A stretch of 64,000 nt of DNA from Cellulomonas sp. SG140 (lineage in GTDB: Bacteria > Actinomycetota > Actinomycetes > Actinomycetales > Cellulomonadaceae): contig NZ_JANZLA010000001.1 of NCBI RefSeq assembly GCF_025770785.1, positions 496,001-560,000 of the forward strand, written 5' to 3'. This document shows, piece after piece, positions 47,911 to 57,020 of the stretch. The position numbers and the translations under genes were made by a program. The notes below the pieces were generated by a model that worked only from the letters and a program-made list of their open reading frames with translations, had not been told where the DNA came from and did not search any database. Positions within the stretch are counted from its first letter, which is position 1. Every line of letters begins with the position of its first letter.

Positions 47911-48861
47911 GTGCCGCTCACCGCCGCGTCGTCCACGCCGTACGTCGACCTGGACCGGTCGGCCTGGGTGCGCCTGTCGGAGTCGACCCCGCTGCCCCTG
48001 ACCGGCGCCGACGTGCAGCGGCTGCGCGGCCTCGGGGACCCGATCGACCTCGCGGAGGTCGATGCGATCTACCGCCCGATCTCCCGCCTGCTGGACCTGC
48101 ACATCGAGGCGACCCGGCACCTGCACCGGGCGACCAGCACGTTCCTGCACGAGGACGCCGGGCTGACGCCCTTCGTCATCGGCGTCGCCGGCTCGGTCGC
48201 CGTCGGCAAGTCCACCACCGCCCGGCTGCTGCGCGAGCTGATGGCGCGCTGGCCCGCCACGCCGCGCGTCGAGCTGGTCACCACCGACGGCTTCCTCTAC
48301 CCGAACGCGGAGCTCGAGCGCCGTCGGCTGCTGGACCGCAAGGGCTTCCCGGAGTCGTACGACCGCCGTGCGCTGCTGCGGTTCGTCGCCGCCGTCAAGG
48401 CCGGGCGGCCCGAGGTCAGCGCGCCGGTGTACGACCACCTGACCTACGACATCGTGCCGGGCGCCCGGACGGTGGTGCGGCGGCCGGACGTGCTGATCGT
48501 CGAGGGCCTGAACGTGCTCCAGCCGGCCCGCACCCCGCTGGGCGGTCGCTCGAACCTCGCGGTCAGCGACTTCTTCGACTTCTCCATCTACGTGGACGCG
48601 CGGACCGCGGACGTGCGCAAGTGGTACATCGACCGGTTCCTGCGGCTGCGCGAGACGTCGTTCACCCAGCCGAGCTCGTACTTCCACCGGTTCGCCGCTC
48701 TGTCCGACGACGAGGCGACGGACATGGCCAAGGGCATCTGGGACGCGATCAACGCGCCCAACCTCGAGGACAACATCCTGCCGACCCGCAGCCGGGCGAC
48801 CCTGGTGCTGACCAAGGGTGCCGACCACAGCGTCCAGCGGGTGCGGCTGCGCAAGCTCTGA
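47911..48861 (+). CDS. coaA: Type I pantothenate kinase
   Basis: This 316-residue P-loop kinase phosphorylates pantothenate, the first step of CoA synthesis. It has [12 protein letters not shown] at the N-terminus, Walker [42 protein letters not shown], and the C-terminal [10 protein letters not shown] and [13 protein letters not shown] 47911 gives the usual length. It is divergent from glmS with about 80 bp between starts; GAGGAT precedes the GTG by 6 nt and may be either a ribosome binding site or a -10 box. Confidence 0.96.
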   Translation: MPLTAASSTPYVDLDRSAWVRLSESTPLPLTGADVQRLRGLGDPIDLAEVDAIYRPISRLLDLHIEATRHLHRATSTFLHEDAGLTPFVIGVAGSVAVGKSTTARLLRELMARWPATPRVELVTTDGFLYPNAELERRRLLDRKGFPESYDRRALLRFVAAVKAGRPEVSAPVYDHLTYDIVPGARTVVRRPDVLIVEGLNVLQPARTPLGGRSNLAVSDFFDFSIYVDARTADVRKWYIDRFLRLRETSFTQPSSYFHRFAALSDDEATDMAKGIWDAINAPNLEDNILPTRSRATLVLTKGADHSVQRVRLRKL

Positions 48862-48885
48862 CCGCGTCGGCAGCCGTCGTCCGGT

Positions 48886-49542
48886 TCAGCGAGCCGTCGG
48901 TGCGGGGGTCGCCGGCGCGACCAGCGTGACCGGCGCATCGGACTGGTCCGTCACCGTCAGGGCGTCCAGAGCGTGCCGCACGGCCTCGGTCGGGCGTCCG
49001 CAGCCGTCGGTCGGCGTCTGCGGGCGCACCGCCTGACCCATCGAGTCCACCAGCCACAGCTCCACCCGGTCGGCCGGGCTCGTCGAGCAGGTGGGCGGCC
49101 TCCCGCTCGGCGCCACCGGTGCCGGGGCACCCTCCAGGGCGGCCTGCAGCGCGGCGATCTCGGTCGCGGTGCCCTCCCTCGTGGTCGCCGTGACCACCGA
49201 CCAGGTGCCGGACCCGTCGCGCAGCGTGCCCCCGGCCTGGCACACCACCACGCCGACCGGGCTGAAGGAGCTCGGGACCCGCCCGGCCGCCGGCGCCGGC
49301 TCGTGGGCCCCCGCCGTGGCGAGAACCGCGTCGAGCCGCAGCCCGAACGCGTCGAGCACCTCGGGGGCGAGGCAGTCGGCAGCCGGCACGACCTCGGCCG
49401 ACCGCGCGCTGCGCAGCACGTCGTCGTCGGACCGCTGACCCATGACCACGAGCAGCAGCACGGTGCCGATGCCGAGGCCCGCACCGATCAGGGCCACCGG
49501 ACGCGCGGCACCGCGCTGCGCGCGCCCTCGTCCTCGGTCCAC
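48886..49542 (-). CDS. Membrane-anchored or secreted protein of unknown function
   Basis: This 218-residue protein has a short basic N-terminus, one hydrophobic segment (VALIGAGLGIGTVLLLVVMG, about 16-35) and a polar extracytoplasmic domain of about 180 residues. The domain contains four cysteines (DCLAPEV, VVCQAGG, TCSTS, DGCGRP) that could form two disulfides. The C-terminus is Ala/Pro/Thr-rich. I do not recognise a domain. It is convergent with coaA and lies downstream of DedA with about 135 bp between. Confidence 0.65.
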   Translation of the reverse strand: MDRGRGRAQRGAARPVALIGAGLGIGTVLLLVVMGQRSDDDVLRSARSAEVVPAADCLAPEVLDAFGLRLDAVLATAGAHEPAPAAGRVPSSFSPVGVVVCQAGGTLRDGSGTWSVVTATTREGTATEIAALQAALEGAPAPVAPSGRPPTCSTSPADRVELWLVDSMGQAVRPQTPTDGCGRPTEAVRHALDALTVTDQSDAPVTLVAPATPAPTAR

Positions 49543-49646
49543 GTCCTGCCCCTGCCCACGTCCTGCGGCCGGCAGGACCGCCGCGGACGACGTGCGGTGC
49601 CGGAGGCCCAGCCGCGGCGCCGACCCGGATCGAGGGTAGGTGGGTC

Positions 49647-49676
49647 ATCCGGTCGATTGACGCAGTGAGACCGGAT
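49647..49676 (-). terminator. Hairpin downstream of dedA
   Basis: A perfect 8-bp stem (49647-49654 with 49669-49676) with a 14-nt loop begins 2 nt past the dedA stop. Confidence 0.5.
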
Positions 49677-49678
49677 CG

Positions 49679-50332
49679 TTAGCCGGTGGCGCCGGATCGT
49701 GACCTCGAGCCGCCGGACCGGCGGGTCCACGCGCTGAGCACCCAGTCCACCAGGGCCCCGATCACCAGGCCGCCGACCACCCCCACGACCAGGCCGATCA
49801 TCGGATGGTTCTTCAGCACCACGCCGGACGCGATGCCGATCACGGAGGAGTAGGTCGCCCAGGTGACCGCCGCGAGCGCGGTGATGCCGACGAACCGGCG
49901 ACGGCGGTAGCGGAGCGCGCCGGCCGTCATGTTGACGGCCACCCGGCCGACGGGGATGTAGCGCGCGGCGATGATGAACGACGCACCACGGGTCGCGAGC
50001 GACCGCTCGGCCCAGTCCAGCGCCTGCTGCGCCTTGGGCCGCGCGAAGATGCGCAGGCTGCGGACCTTCACGCGGGTGCCGATCGTGTAGGCGATCTGGT
50101 CACCCATGAACGCACCGAGGGCCGCGACCAGGATCACGGGCAGCAGCGGTGGGCTCCCCCGCGACGCCCACAGCGAGGCGAGGGCGATCACCACGGTCTC
50201 GCTGGGGATGGGCGGGAAGAAGCCGTCCACGGTGGCGAACGCGTAGAGCGCGGCGAACACCCACGGCGACCCGACCAGGGCCAACGCCCACTCCTGCACG
50301 CCTGACGTCCCCTCGCCGACGGTCGGCACCAC
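49679..50332 (-). CDS. DedA family membrane protein
   Basis: This 217-residue protein has the SNARE-associated/VTT domain of DedA: FATVDGFFPPIPSETVVIALASL, the re-entrant acidic/Gly segment LGAFMGDQIAYTIGT, RYIPVGRVAVNMTAGAL and a final membrane helix before a basic tail. DedA/VTT proteins are linked to membrane lipid scrambling and undecaprenyl-phosphate recycling. The upstream GTG at 50332 is used here, but a GTG at 50299 preceded by GAGGGG may be the true start and would remove 11 residues. Confidence 0.9.
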   Translation of the reverse strand: MVPTVGEGTSGVQEWALALVGSPWVFAALYAFATVDGFFPPIPSETVVIALASLWASRGSPPLLPVILVAALGAFMGDQIAYTIGTRVKVRSLRIFARPKAQQALDWAERSLATRGASFIIAARYIPVGRVAVNMTAGALRYRRRRFVGITALAAVTWATYSSVIGIASGVVLKNHPMIGLVVGVVGGLVIGALVDWVLSAWTRRSGGSRSRSGATG

Positions 50333-50398
50333 CCGTGCCTCGGGGCGGGCGTGCCGCCGCCTTCACGCTACAGGCCGGGGCGCCGGCTCCGGGAGCGT

Positions 50399-51070
50399 TC
50401 AGCCCAGCGGGAAGCCGAGCGTGCGGGACGCGGTGACCGGCCGCGGCTCCGCCGCCCACCGGGCCCCGAGCTCGTCCGTGGCGGAGAGGGAGCGCAGCTC
50501 GGCGCGGTCCAGGTACAACGTGCCGGCCAGGTGGTCGGTCTCGTGCTGGACGATGCGCGCCGTCCAGCCGTCGACCACCTCGTCGAGCGGTTCGCCGTGC
50601 TCGTCCTGACCGGTCAGCCGCACGGAGCGGTGCCGCGCCACGACGGCCTGGTAGCCGACCACCGACAGGCACCCCTCGTAGAAGGAGGCCCGCTGGTCGT
50701 CGACCGCCGCGTACCGCGGGTTGACCAGCACGCGAGGAGCCAGCGGCTGCCGTTCGCGCACCGCGGCGACCTCGGGGCTGCCGACGCCGGGGTCCTCGAG
50801 CACGGCGAGGGCGAGCGGAAGACCGACCTGGGGCGCCGCGAGACCCACGCCCGGGGCGGCCCGCATCGTGCGGCGCATCAACGACAGGAGAGCCGCGAGC
50901 TCGGTAGACGACAGCTGACCGTCGAAGGGGACCGCCACGGCCCGCAGGGCCGGGTGACCGGCACGGACGATCGGAGCCAGCCCGTCCGGGCGCGCCGCAG
51001 CCGCCTCGACCAGTCGCAGGGCGTGGTCGCGCAGCGCGTGGTCGCGTGCGGTCTGGTCAGAACCCGTCAC
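50399..51070 (-). CDS. def: Peptide deformylase
   Basis: This 223-residue metalloenzyme removes the N-formyl group from new proteins. All three motifs are present: [16 protein letters not shown] and the zinc-binding QHETDHL. It has an N-terminal extension of about 30 residues and a long C-terminal tail compared with the E. coli enzyme. The GTG start overlaps the glmM stop by 4 bp. The actinobacterial map gene lies near the right edge of this window. Confidence 0.95.
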   Translation of the reverse strand: MTGSDQTARDHALRDHALRLVEAAAARPDGLAPIVRAGHPALRAVAVPFDGQLSSTELAALLSLMRRTMRAAPGVGLAAPQVGLPLALAVLEDPGVGSPEVAAVRERQPLAPRVLVNPRYAAVDDQRASFYEGCLSVVGYQAVVARHRSVRLTGQDEHGEPLDEVVDGWTARIVQHETDHLAGTLYLDRAELRSLSATDELGARWAAEPRPVTASRTLGFPLG

Positions 51071-52416
51071 AGCGCGAGTCGCTCCCGCACCACGTCGGCC
51101 AGCTCGCCGGCGACGCGGTCGGCCTCGGCCTGCGTGGCGGCCTCCACCATCACCCGGACCAGCGGCTCGGTGCCGGACGGCCGCAGCAGCACCCGGCCGG
51201 TGCTGCCCAGCAGCTTCTCGGCACGGGCGACGGCCTCTCCGAGCGGGCCGTCACCGGCTGCCCGCGTCCGGTCGACGCCCGAGACGTTCACCAGCGTCTG
51301 CGGGAGCCGCTGCACCACGGACGCGAGGTCGGCCAGGGGCCGGCCCGAGGCGGCGACGCGCGACGCCAGCTGCAGGGCGGTGAGGATGCCGTCCCCGGTG
51401 GTGGCGTGCTCCGCCAGGATGATGTGCCCCGACTGCTCGCCGCCGAGGCTGAACCCACCGGCCCGCATCGCCTCGAGCACGTACCGGTCCCCCACGGCGG
51501 TGTCCACCGTGGTGACGCCCGCCTCGGTCATCGCCAGCCGCAGGCCCAGGTTGCTCATCACCGTGATGACCAGGGTGTCGTGCGCGAGGCGGCCCTGGTC
51601 CCGCAGGGCCAGCGCGATGACCGCCATGATCTGGTCGCCGTCCACCAGGGTGCCGTTCGCGTCGACCGCCAGGCAGCGGTCGGCGTCCCCGTCGAACGCG
51701 ACGCCGAGGTCGGCACCGGAGGCGACGACGAACGCCTGCAGCTGTTCCGGGTGCGTGGAGCCGCAGCGGTCGTTGATGTTCAGCCCGTCGGGCGCGGCGT
51801 TGATCACCAGCACCTCCGCGCCGGCTGCCCGCAGCGCCGCCGGACCGACCTCGCTGGCCGCGCCGTTCGCGCAGTCCACGGCGATCCGCAGCCCGGTCAA
51901 CGGGGTCGTGATGGTGCTGACCAGGTGCTCCACGTACAGCTCGCCGGCGCGTCCCGTGTCCACCCGGATGCGTCCGACCTCCGCACCGACCGGTCGGTCC
52001 CAGGGCTCGCCGAGCCGGGTCTCGATCGCGTCCTCGAGCTCGTCGTCCAGCTTGTGGCCACCGCGGGCGAGGAACTTGATCCCGTTGTCCGGCATCGGGT
52101 TGTGGGAGGCGGACAGGACGACACCGAGGTCGACGCCCGTCGCCGCCGTCAGGAAGGCGACCGCGGGCGTGGGCAGCAGGCCGACGTCGTCCACGTCCAC
52201 GCCGGCGGAGGCGAGCCCCGCCGAGACGGCCGCGGCGAGGAACTCGCCCGACGCCCGCGAGTCCCGGCCGACGACCGCGCGCGGGCGGTGCCCGGCGAAC
52301 GCACCCTTGGTGCCGAGCACGTGCGCGGCCGCCACGGAGACGTCCAGCGCCACCTCGGCCGTCACGTCGCGGTTGGCCAGCCCCCGCACACCGTCGGTCC
52401 CGAACAGTCGGCCCAT
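51067..52416 (-). CDS. glmM: Phosphoglucosamine mutase
   Basis: This 449-residue phosphohexomutase converts glucosamine 6-phosphate to glucosamine 1-phosphate. It starts with [11 protein letters not shown], has the active-site phosphoserine loop [16 protein letters not shown], the metal loop [13 protein letters not shown] and the C-terminal phosphate-binding [17 protein letters not shown]. It follows rpsI on the same strand after a terminator hairpin, and overlaps def by 4 bp. Confidence 0.98.
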   Translation of the reverse strand: MGRLFGTDGVRGLANRDVTAEVALDVSVAAAHVLGTKGAFAGHRPRAVVGRDSRASGEFLAAAVSAGLASAGVDVDDVGLLPTPAVAFLTAATGVDLGVVLSASHNPMPDNGIKFLARGGHKLDDELEDAIETRLGEPWDRPVGAEVGRIRVDTGRAGELYVEHLVSTITTPLTGLRIAVDCANGAASEVGPAALRAAGAEVLVINAAPDGLNINDRCGSTHPEQLQAFVVASGADLGVAFDGDADRCLAVDANGTLVDGDQIMAVIALALRDQGRLAHDTLVITVMSNLGLRLAMTEAGVTTVDTAVGDRYVLEAMRAGGFSLGGEQSGHIILAEHATTGDGILTALQLASRVAASGRPLADLASVVQRLPQTLVNVSGVDRTRAAGDGPLGEAVARAEKLLGSTGRVLLRPSGTEPLVRVMVEAATQAEADRVAGELADVVRERLAL

Positions 52417-52555
52417 CAGCGGACCCCCTCGTCGTCGTCCCCCACGTGCCGGGACCCCGAGGTCTGCCGGCCTGTCATCTGCTTGTGGACGGTACCGGTC
52501 GCGATCGTGCCGCGGGCCGGAACGTCGGCCGGACCCCTCCGGGGCCCGGCATGCC

Positions 52556-52590
52556 GACGGCCCCGCGCACCGAGGTGCAGCGGGGCCGTC
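52556..52590 (-). terminator. Terminator downstream of rpsI
   Basis: An 11-bp perfect stem (52556-52566 with 52580-52590) carries an inner GCAC/GTGC stem. It sits 16 nt past the rpsI stop and separates the ribosomal unit from glmM. Confidence 0.78.
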
Positions 52591-52606
52591 GTGACGGAGC
52601 GCCCGA

Positions 52607-53095
52607 TCAGCGCTTCGAGTACTGCGGAGCCTTGCGGGCCTTCTTCAGACCGGCCTTCTTCCGCTCCACGACGCGCGCGTCGCGGGTCAGGAAGCCGGCC
52701 TTCTTCAGCGCCGGGCGGTTGTGCTCCGCGTCGATCGCGTTCAGCGCACGGGCGATGCCGAGGCGCAGGGCGCCGGCCTGGCCGGTGACGCCGCCGCCGC
52801 TGACCCGGGCGATGATGTCGAAGCGACCCTCGACGTCCACCACCTTCAGCGGGGAGCTGACCAGCTGCTGGTGCAGCTTGTTCGGGAAGTAGTCCTCGAG
52901 CGTCCGGCCGTTGATCGTCCAGGTGCCGGTGCCGGGCACCAGGCGGACACGGGCGATGGCCTCCTTGCGGCGGCCGAGCGCCTGGCCCGGTGCCGTCAGG
53001 GACTGGCCGCGCCCCGTGGGGGCCGCCGTCTCAGAGGTGTAGCTGGTGGGCGTGTCGTCGCCCTCGGTGTCGTAGTCGACTGTGGTCTCCGCCAC
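52607..53095 (-). CDS. rpsI: 30S ribosomal protein S9 (uS9)
   Basis: This 162-residue protein has the S9 core: [48 protein letters not shown] and the C-terminal RKAPQYSKR that reaches the P-site tRNA. It has an N-terminal acidic Thr/Ser-rich extension of about 37 residues, which is common in actinobacteria. It follows rplM by 37 nt. Confidence 0.98.
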   Translation of the reverse strand: MAETTVDYDTEGDDTPTSYTSETAAPTGRGQSLTAPGQALGRRKEAIARVRLVPGTGTWTINGRTLEDYFPNKLHQQLVSSPLKVVDVEGRFDIIARVSGGGVTGQAGALRLGIARALNAIDAEHNRPALKKAGFLTRDARVVERKKAGLKKARKAPQYSKR

Positions 53096-53132
53096 GGGGA
53101 TCCTCGCGTTCCGTCGTTCGTCGCAGCGGGCC

Positions 53133-53582
53133 TCAGCCCTGCTGCGCCACCTGGATGAGCTCGAAGGGCTTCGGCTGCTGCGCGGCGTGCGGGTGCTCCG
53201 GACCCGTGTACACCTTGAGCTTGCCCAGCTGCTGGCGGCCGAGCGTTGTCTTGGGCAGCATGCCCCGCACGGCCTTCTCGATCGCGCGCTCCGGGTGCGT
53301 GGCCAGGAGCTCGGTGTAACCGGTGGCCGTCAGACCGCCCGGGAAACCGGAGTGCCGGTAGGCGACCTTGGTCTCCCGCTTGGTGCCGGTGAGAGCGACC
53401 TTCTCGGCGTTGATGACGATGACGAAGTCACCGCCGTCGACGTGAGGGGCGAACGTCGGCTTGTGCTTGCCACGCAGCAGCGTGGCCACATGGGTGGCCA
53501 GGCGGCCCAGGACGACATCGGTCGCGTCGATGACGTACCAGGTCCGCTCGACGTCGCCGGGCTTCGGGGTGTACGTGCGCAC
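53133..53582 (-). CDS. rplM: 50S ribosomal protein L13 (uL13)
   Basis: This 149-residue early-assembly protein has [37 protein letters not shown], and [18 protein letters not shown]. It starts with GTG at 53582, and its partner rpsI follows. The 228-bp region upstream carries a candidate promoter and no other gene. Confidence 0.98.
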   Translation of the reverse strand: MRTYTPKPGDVERTWYVIDATDVVLGRLATHVATLLRGKHKPTFAPHVDGGDFVIVINAEKVALTGTKRETKVAYRHSGFPGGLTATGYTELLATHPERAIEKAVRGMLPKTTLGRQQLGKLKVYTGPEHPHAAQQPKPFELIQVAQQG

Positions 53583-53761
53583 GGGTGTGAGCCTTCTGGT
53601 CAGTGATGCATGTCGAGGCCGCGGACGACTCGCAGAGCGAGCAGCCCGTGACGGGTATGTCGAGGCATCCCGATCCGGCGAGTGGGATCACCGGGTGCAG
53701 CCACCGGTGCCAGGTGGTGAGAAGCCACCGGCGCACGACAGGGGACGCGCAACGACACACC

Positions 53762-53789
53762 AGGGTAACTGAGAGCGGCACCACGGCAA
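53762..53789 (-). promoter_or_regulatory. Candidate rplM-rpsI promoter
   Basis: On the minus strand TTGCCG (53784-53789) and TACCCT (53762-53767) are 16 bp apart. They would give a leader of about 170 nt before rplM, which could hold feedback control. The match is moderate. Confidence 0.35.
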
Positions 53790-53810
53790 AACCCGTCCGT
53801 CGGCACCCCG

Positions 53811-54731
53811 TCAGACCGTGGCGGGAGCCTGCCGGAGCGCACCGCGGGCGACCTCGACGACCCGGTCGGAGAGCTCGTCGAGCGCCCGCGTCCGGATGGC
53901 CCAGCGCTGCCACCACAGCGGCACGTCCAACCACGAGCCGGGGGCGAGGTCGACGAGCACGCCGGCCGGCGCGAGCTGGTCGGCCTCCTGCTCGGACACC
54001 ATCCCCCAGCCCAGACCGGCGGCGACCACCGAGACGTACGCCGAGCTGGACGGGACGTGGTGCACCCGGCGCAGCCCGGTGCCGCCGCCGAGCATCGTGA
54101 CGAACCGGTGCTGCAACGCGTCCTCCGGGGTGAACGCGACGGCCGGCGCCGTGGCGAGCGCCCGGGCCAGACGACGCCGGTCTGCCGAACCGCCCAGCGG
54201 CACGTCGGCCAGGTGACGTGCGACGAAGGACGCGGACGCCATCGCGCGGTAGCGGGCCGACCCGAGCGGCACGGAGCGGCAGCCCTGCACGGCCCGTCCG
54301 TCACCGGTCACCGCGGCCATCACGGTGCCGTCCCGGAGCAGCTGGGCGGTCCGGTCCTGGTCCTCCCGGTGGACCTCGACGGTGACGTCGTCGCCGACGC
54401 TCGAGAGGACCCGGACGAACCAGGTGGCGAGCGAGTCGGCGTTGACGGCCACGGGCAGCCGGTCGGCGGGTCCGCCCAGCTGCCCCAGCGCATGCCGCGC
54501 CTCGGTCTCCAGAGCGGCGCGCTGGCCGGCGAGCCGCACCAGCACCTCCCCGGCCGCCGTCGGGCGGCACGGCCTCGTCCTGAGCACCAGCACCTGGCCC
54601 GCGTGCTGCTCGAGCGCTCGGACGCGCTGGCTGACCGCGCTCGGCGTCACGTGCAGCGTCTGCGCGGCGGCGTCGAACGTGCCCTCGGCGACGACCGCGG
54701 CGAGAGTCGTCAGCTGCTCGGCGTCGTACAC
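53811..54731 (-). CDS. lysG: LysR-type regulator of the LysG/ArgP group
   Basis: This 306-residue protein has an N-terminal winged helix (EQLTTLAAVVAEGTFDAAAQTLHVTPSAVSQRV) and a periplasmic-binding-protein-like effector domain. The divergent neighbour is a LysE-type exporter, as in Corynebacterium, where LysG activates lysE when lysine or arginine accumulates. The specific segments AVAFTPEDALQHRF and the overall length fit ArgP/LysG. It starts with GTG at 54731, and the 70-bp intergenic region must hold its operator. Confidence 0.92.
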   Translation of the reverse strand: MYDAEQLTTLAAVVAEGTFDAAAQTLHVTPSAVSQRVRALEQHAGQVLVLRTRPCRPTAAGEVLVRLAGQRAALETEARHALGQLGGPADRLPVAVNADSLATWFVRVLSSVGDDVTVEVHREDQDRTAQLLRDGTVMAAVTGDGRAVQGCRSVPLGSARYRAMASASFVARHLADVPLGGSADRRRLARALATAPAVAFTPEDALQHRFVTMLGGGTGLRRVHHVPSSSAYVSVVAAGLGWGMVSEQEADQLAPAGVLVDLAPGSWLDVPLWWQRWAIRTRALDELSDRVVEVARGALRQAPATV

Positions 54732-54789
54732 ATGAGCGATGCTACAGATGCTGCAGAAACCTGAACTTCCCTGCGGGAGCGCAGCCGCC

Positions 54790-54795
54790 TACCGT
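54790..54795 (+). promoter_or_regulatory. Candidate leaderless -10 box for lysE
   Basis: TACCGT lies 6 nt before the ATG at 54802, within the divergent region shared with lysG. Confidence 0.6.
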
Positions 54796-54801
54796 CCCTC
54801 C

Positions 54802-55395
54802 ATGATCGCGCTCCGCGGCCTGCTCAGCGGCCTGTCCCTCATCGTCGCCATCGGCGCGCAGAACGCGTTCGTGCTGCGGCAGGGCCTGCGCCGTGAGCAC
54901 ATCGGCGCCGTCGTCGTCCTCTGCGTCCTGGCCGACGCCGCGCTGATCGCCCTGGGTACCGCCGGGCTCGGCGCCGTCGTGCAGGCCCACCCGACCGCGC
55001 TGACCGCCGTCCGGGTCGGAGGCGCGGCCTTCCTGGTGTGGCTGGCCGCCGGTGGGGTGCGACGTGCCGTCCGGCCGGGCGTCCTCGACCCGGCCGCCGC
55101 CGGGCCCGCGGGCCTGCGCCCGGTGCTCGTCACCAGCGCCGCGCTGACGTTCCTCAACCCGCACGTCTACCTCGACACCGTGCTGCTGCTCGGCGCGCTC
55201 GCCCAGCAGGCGGGAGCCGCCCGGTGGCAGTTCGCCGCCGGCGCCGCAGTCGCCAGCGTCGTCTGGTTCACCGCCCTGGGCTTCGGGGCCGTGCGGCTGC
55301 GGCCGCTGTTCGCCCGTCCCGCCGCCTGGCGCGTCCTCGACCTGGTGGTCGCCGCCGTCATGGCGACGATCGCCGCGCGACTCGTCCTCGACTGA
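54802..55395 (+). CDS. lysE: LysE/ArgO-type amino acid exporter
   Basis: This 197-residue membrane protein has the LysE family pattern: GLLSGLSLIVAIGAQNAFVLRQGL at the first helix, DAALIALGTAGLG and TFLNPHVYLDTVLLLG, with about six hydrophobic segments. It exports basic amino acids by proton exchange and protects from toxic build-up of lysine or arginine. The ATG at 54802 was chosen over an upstream ATG because the conserved N-terminus starts here and a TACCGT box fits a leaderless transcript. Confidence 0.93.
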   Translation: MIALRGLLSGLSLIVAIGAQNAFVLRQGLRREHIGAVVVLCVLADAALIALGTAGLGAVVQAHPTALTAVRVGGAAFLVWLAAGGVRRAVRPGVLDPAAAGPAGLRPVLVTSAALTFLNPHVYLDTVLLLGALAQQAGAARWQFAAGAAVASVVWFTALGFGAVRLRPLFARPAAWRVLDLVVAAVMATIAARLVLD

Positions 55396-55507
55396 ACCCG
55401 TGGCTCACCACGCCCCCGACCCCACCACGCCGCGTCGTCGCGTCCGCCGGACAGGCTGGTGCGCCGCACCCGTGGCGCCGCCGGCCGACGGATGCCACGG
55501 TGGAGCC

Positions 55508-55957
55508 ATGACCGAGGAGACCCCAGCCACCAGCACCGACGCCGCACTCGGTTCCGAGGGGGACGCCGACCAGCTGCCGCGCGAGGACATGCTGCTCGAG
55601 CGCGGCGTCGAGGACCTGCTCGACGAGGGCTACTCCCCGCCCGAGCGCGGCCGCAGCACCCACTACGGCGAGACGGCGTGGGAGGAGGAGCACCGCGAGA
55701 CGATCGACCAGCGGGTACGGCAGGAGGAACCCGAGGTCTGGGAGATGCCGGAGGAGCCGAGCGGTGACCGCGAGGAGTACCGGGCCGGCCGCCTCGAGGC
55801 CGACGACGACGCGGTGGAGGCCGGCGTCACCGACACCTTCGCGCACGACGTCGGCGTGGCGGGCGGCGCGGCGAGCGCCGAGGAGGCCGCGGTGCACGTC
55901 ATCCCCGACCCCGACCAGCAGGAACCGTTGTACCGGGCGGACGACGAGCACGAGTGA
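55508..55957 (+). CDS. DUF5709 family protein
   Basis: This 149-residue acidic protein contains the DUF5709 pattern LPREDMLLERGVEDLLDEGYSPPERGR, followed by GETAWEEEHRETIDQRVRQEEPE and a C-terminal DPDQQEPLYRADDE. It has no signal peptide or membrane segment and is probably cytosolic; the function is not known. The start ATG at 55508 follows GGTGGAG. It stands alone after lysE. Confidence 0.82.
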   Translation: MTEETPATSTDAALGSEGDADQLPREDMLLERGVEDLLDEGYSPPERGRSTHYGETAWEEEHRETIDQRVRQEEPEVWEMPEEPSGDREEYRAGRLEADDDAVEAGVTDTFAHDVGVAGGAASAEEAAVHVIPDPDQQEPLYRADDEHE

Positions 55958-56063
55958 GCAGGGCCGTCGCCCCACGCTCCGCTCGGGCGCGGCAGCGGCC
56001 CGTCGGGTCCTGGTACCGCGCGCTGCGGGAGTGCTCGACTGACGGCGCGCCGCCCTGGTGCGG

Positions 56064-56978
56064 TCAGTCGCACTCGCAGCCGGCGGGGCCGGCGGCCTCC
56101 TCCGGCCGGCGCCGCGCCCGGGTCTGCACCGCACGCTCCGCCAGTTCGGCGTCCGGCGGGTAGCCGACCTCCTCCAGCGTGAGGCCGTGCGGCGGTACGA
56201 CCGCCGCGGCCCCGTCCCGCCGACGTCCGGCGAGCAGCTCGGCCGCCCAGCCGGCGGGGCGTCGTCCCTCGCCGATGACCAGGCTCGCTCCGACGAGGGC
56301 CCGCACCATCGAGTGGCAGAACGCGTCCGCCTGAACCTGGGCGACGACGAGCCCTTCGTCCGGACCGCTGGCGACGCGGACCCACTCGAAGCGCTCCAGC
56401 GTGCGGATGGTGGTGGCCTCCGGCCGTGGCTTGCAGAACGCGGCGAAGTCGTGGCGTCCGACGAGCGGGCTCGCCGCTGCCGCCATCGCGTCGGCGTCGA
56501 GCGCCCGCCGGTGCCACAGCACGTGACCGCGGCGCAACGGGTCGCGGAGCGCCGCGTCGTCGCAGACGCGGTAGACGTAGCGACGCCGAAGCGCGGAGAA
56601 CCGAGCGTCGAACCCGCTCGGCGCCACGGTCACGCGATGCACGACGAGGTCGCCGGGCAGCACGCCGGCGAGCCGGGCGACGAGCGCCGTCGGCCCGTCG
56701 CGGTCCGACCGCCCCCGCGTCGCGAGCAGCGCCGCAACACCCACGTCGACGTGCGCCACCTGCCCTCGGGCGTGCACCCCTGCGTCCGTCCGACCGGCCA
56801 CCGTCACCCGCGGCGGGGCCTCGCCACGAGGTGCCGCGCGCAGGACCGTCGCGAGGGCGTCCTCCAGCACGCCCTGCACCGTCCGGAGCGCAGGCTGCCG
56901 CGCCCAGCCGGCGAAACCCGCGCCGTCGTAGGCCAGGTCGAGGCGCAGCCGGACGACCGGGTCCGAGGCGGTGGTCAC
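56064..56978 (-). CDS. truA: tRNA pseudouridine synthase A
   Basis: This 304-residue enzyme isomerises uridines 38-40 in tRNA anticodon arms. It has DLAYDGAGFAGWARQPALRTVQGVLE, the catalytic Asp in VAGRTDAGVHARGQVAHVD, and ARFSALRRRYVYRV. The C-terminal half has DFAAFCKPRPEATTIRTL, DAFCHSMVRALVG. In other actinobacteria it often lies next to rplQ; here a hydrolase and a kinase gene come between. The GTG at 56978 has TACGGT at 7 nt upstream, a leaderless pattern. Confidence 0.95.
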   Translation of the reverse strand: MTTASDPVVRLRLDLAYDGAGFAGWARQPALRTVQGVLEDALATVLRAAPRGEAPPRVTVAGRTDAGVHARGQVAHVDVGVAALLATRGRSDRDGPTALVARLAGVLPGDLVVHRVTVAPSGFDARFSALRRRYVYRVCDDAALRDPLRRGHVLWHRRALDADAMAAAASPLVGRHDFAAFCKPRPEATTIRTLERFEWVRVASGPDEGLVVAQVQADAFCHSMVRALVGASLVIGEGRRPAGWAAELLAGRRRDGAAAVVPPHGLTLEEVGYPPDAELAERAVQTRARRRPEEAAGPAGCECD

Positions 56979-56985
56979 GGCGCAC

Positions 56986-56991
56986 ACCGTA
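56986..56991 (-). promoter_or_regulatory. Candidate leaderless -10 box for truA
   Basis: TACGGT on the minus strand lies 7 nt before the GTG at 56978, in a 42-bp divergent region. Confidence 0.55.
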
Positions 56992-57008
56992 GCCGCACGC
57001 GGCCCGGC

Positions 57009-57014
57009 TACCGT
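57009..57014 (+). promoter_or_regulatory. Candidate leaderless -10 box for the ROK kinase
   Basis: TACCGT lies 6 nt before the GTG at 57021, in the same 42-bp divergent region as the truA box. Confidence 0.6.
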
Positions 57015-57020
57015 GGTCCG

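Noticed and set aside
53583..53810. An L13 autoregulatory leader before rplM
   Set aside because: The region is long enough, but I see no stem-loop resembling the known L13 leader classes and none is established for actinobacteria.
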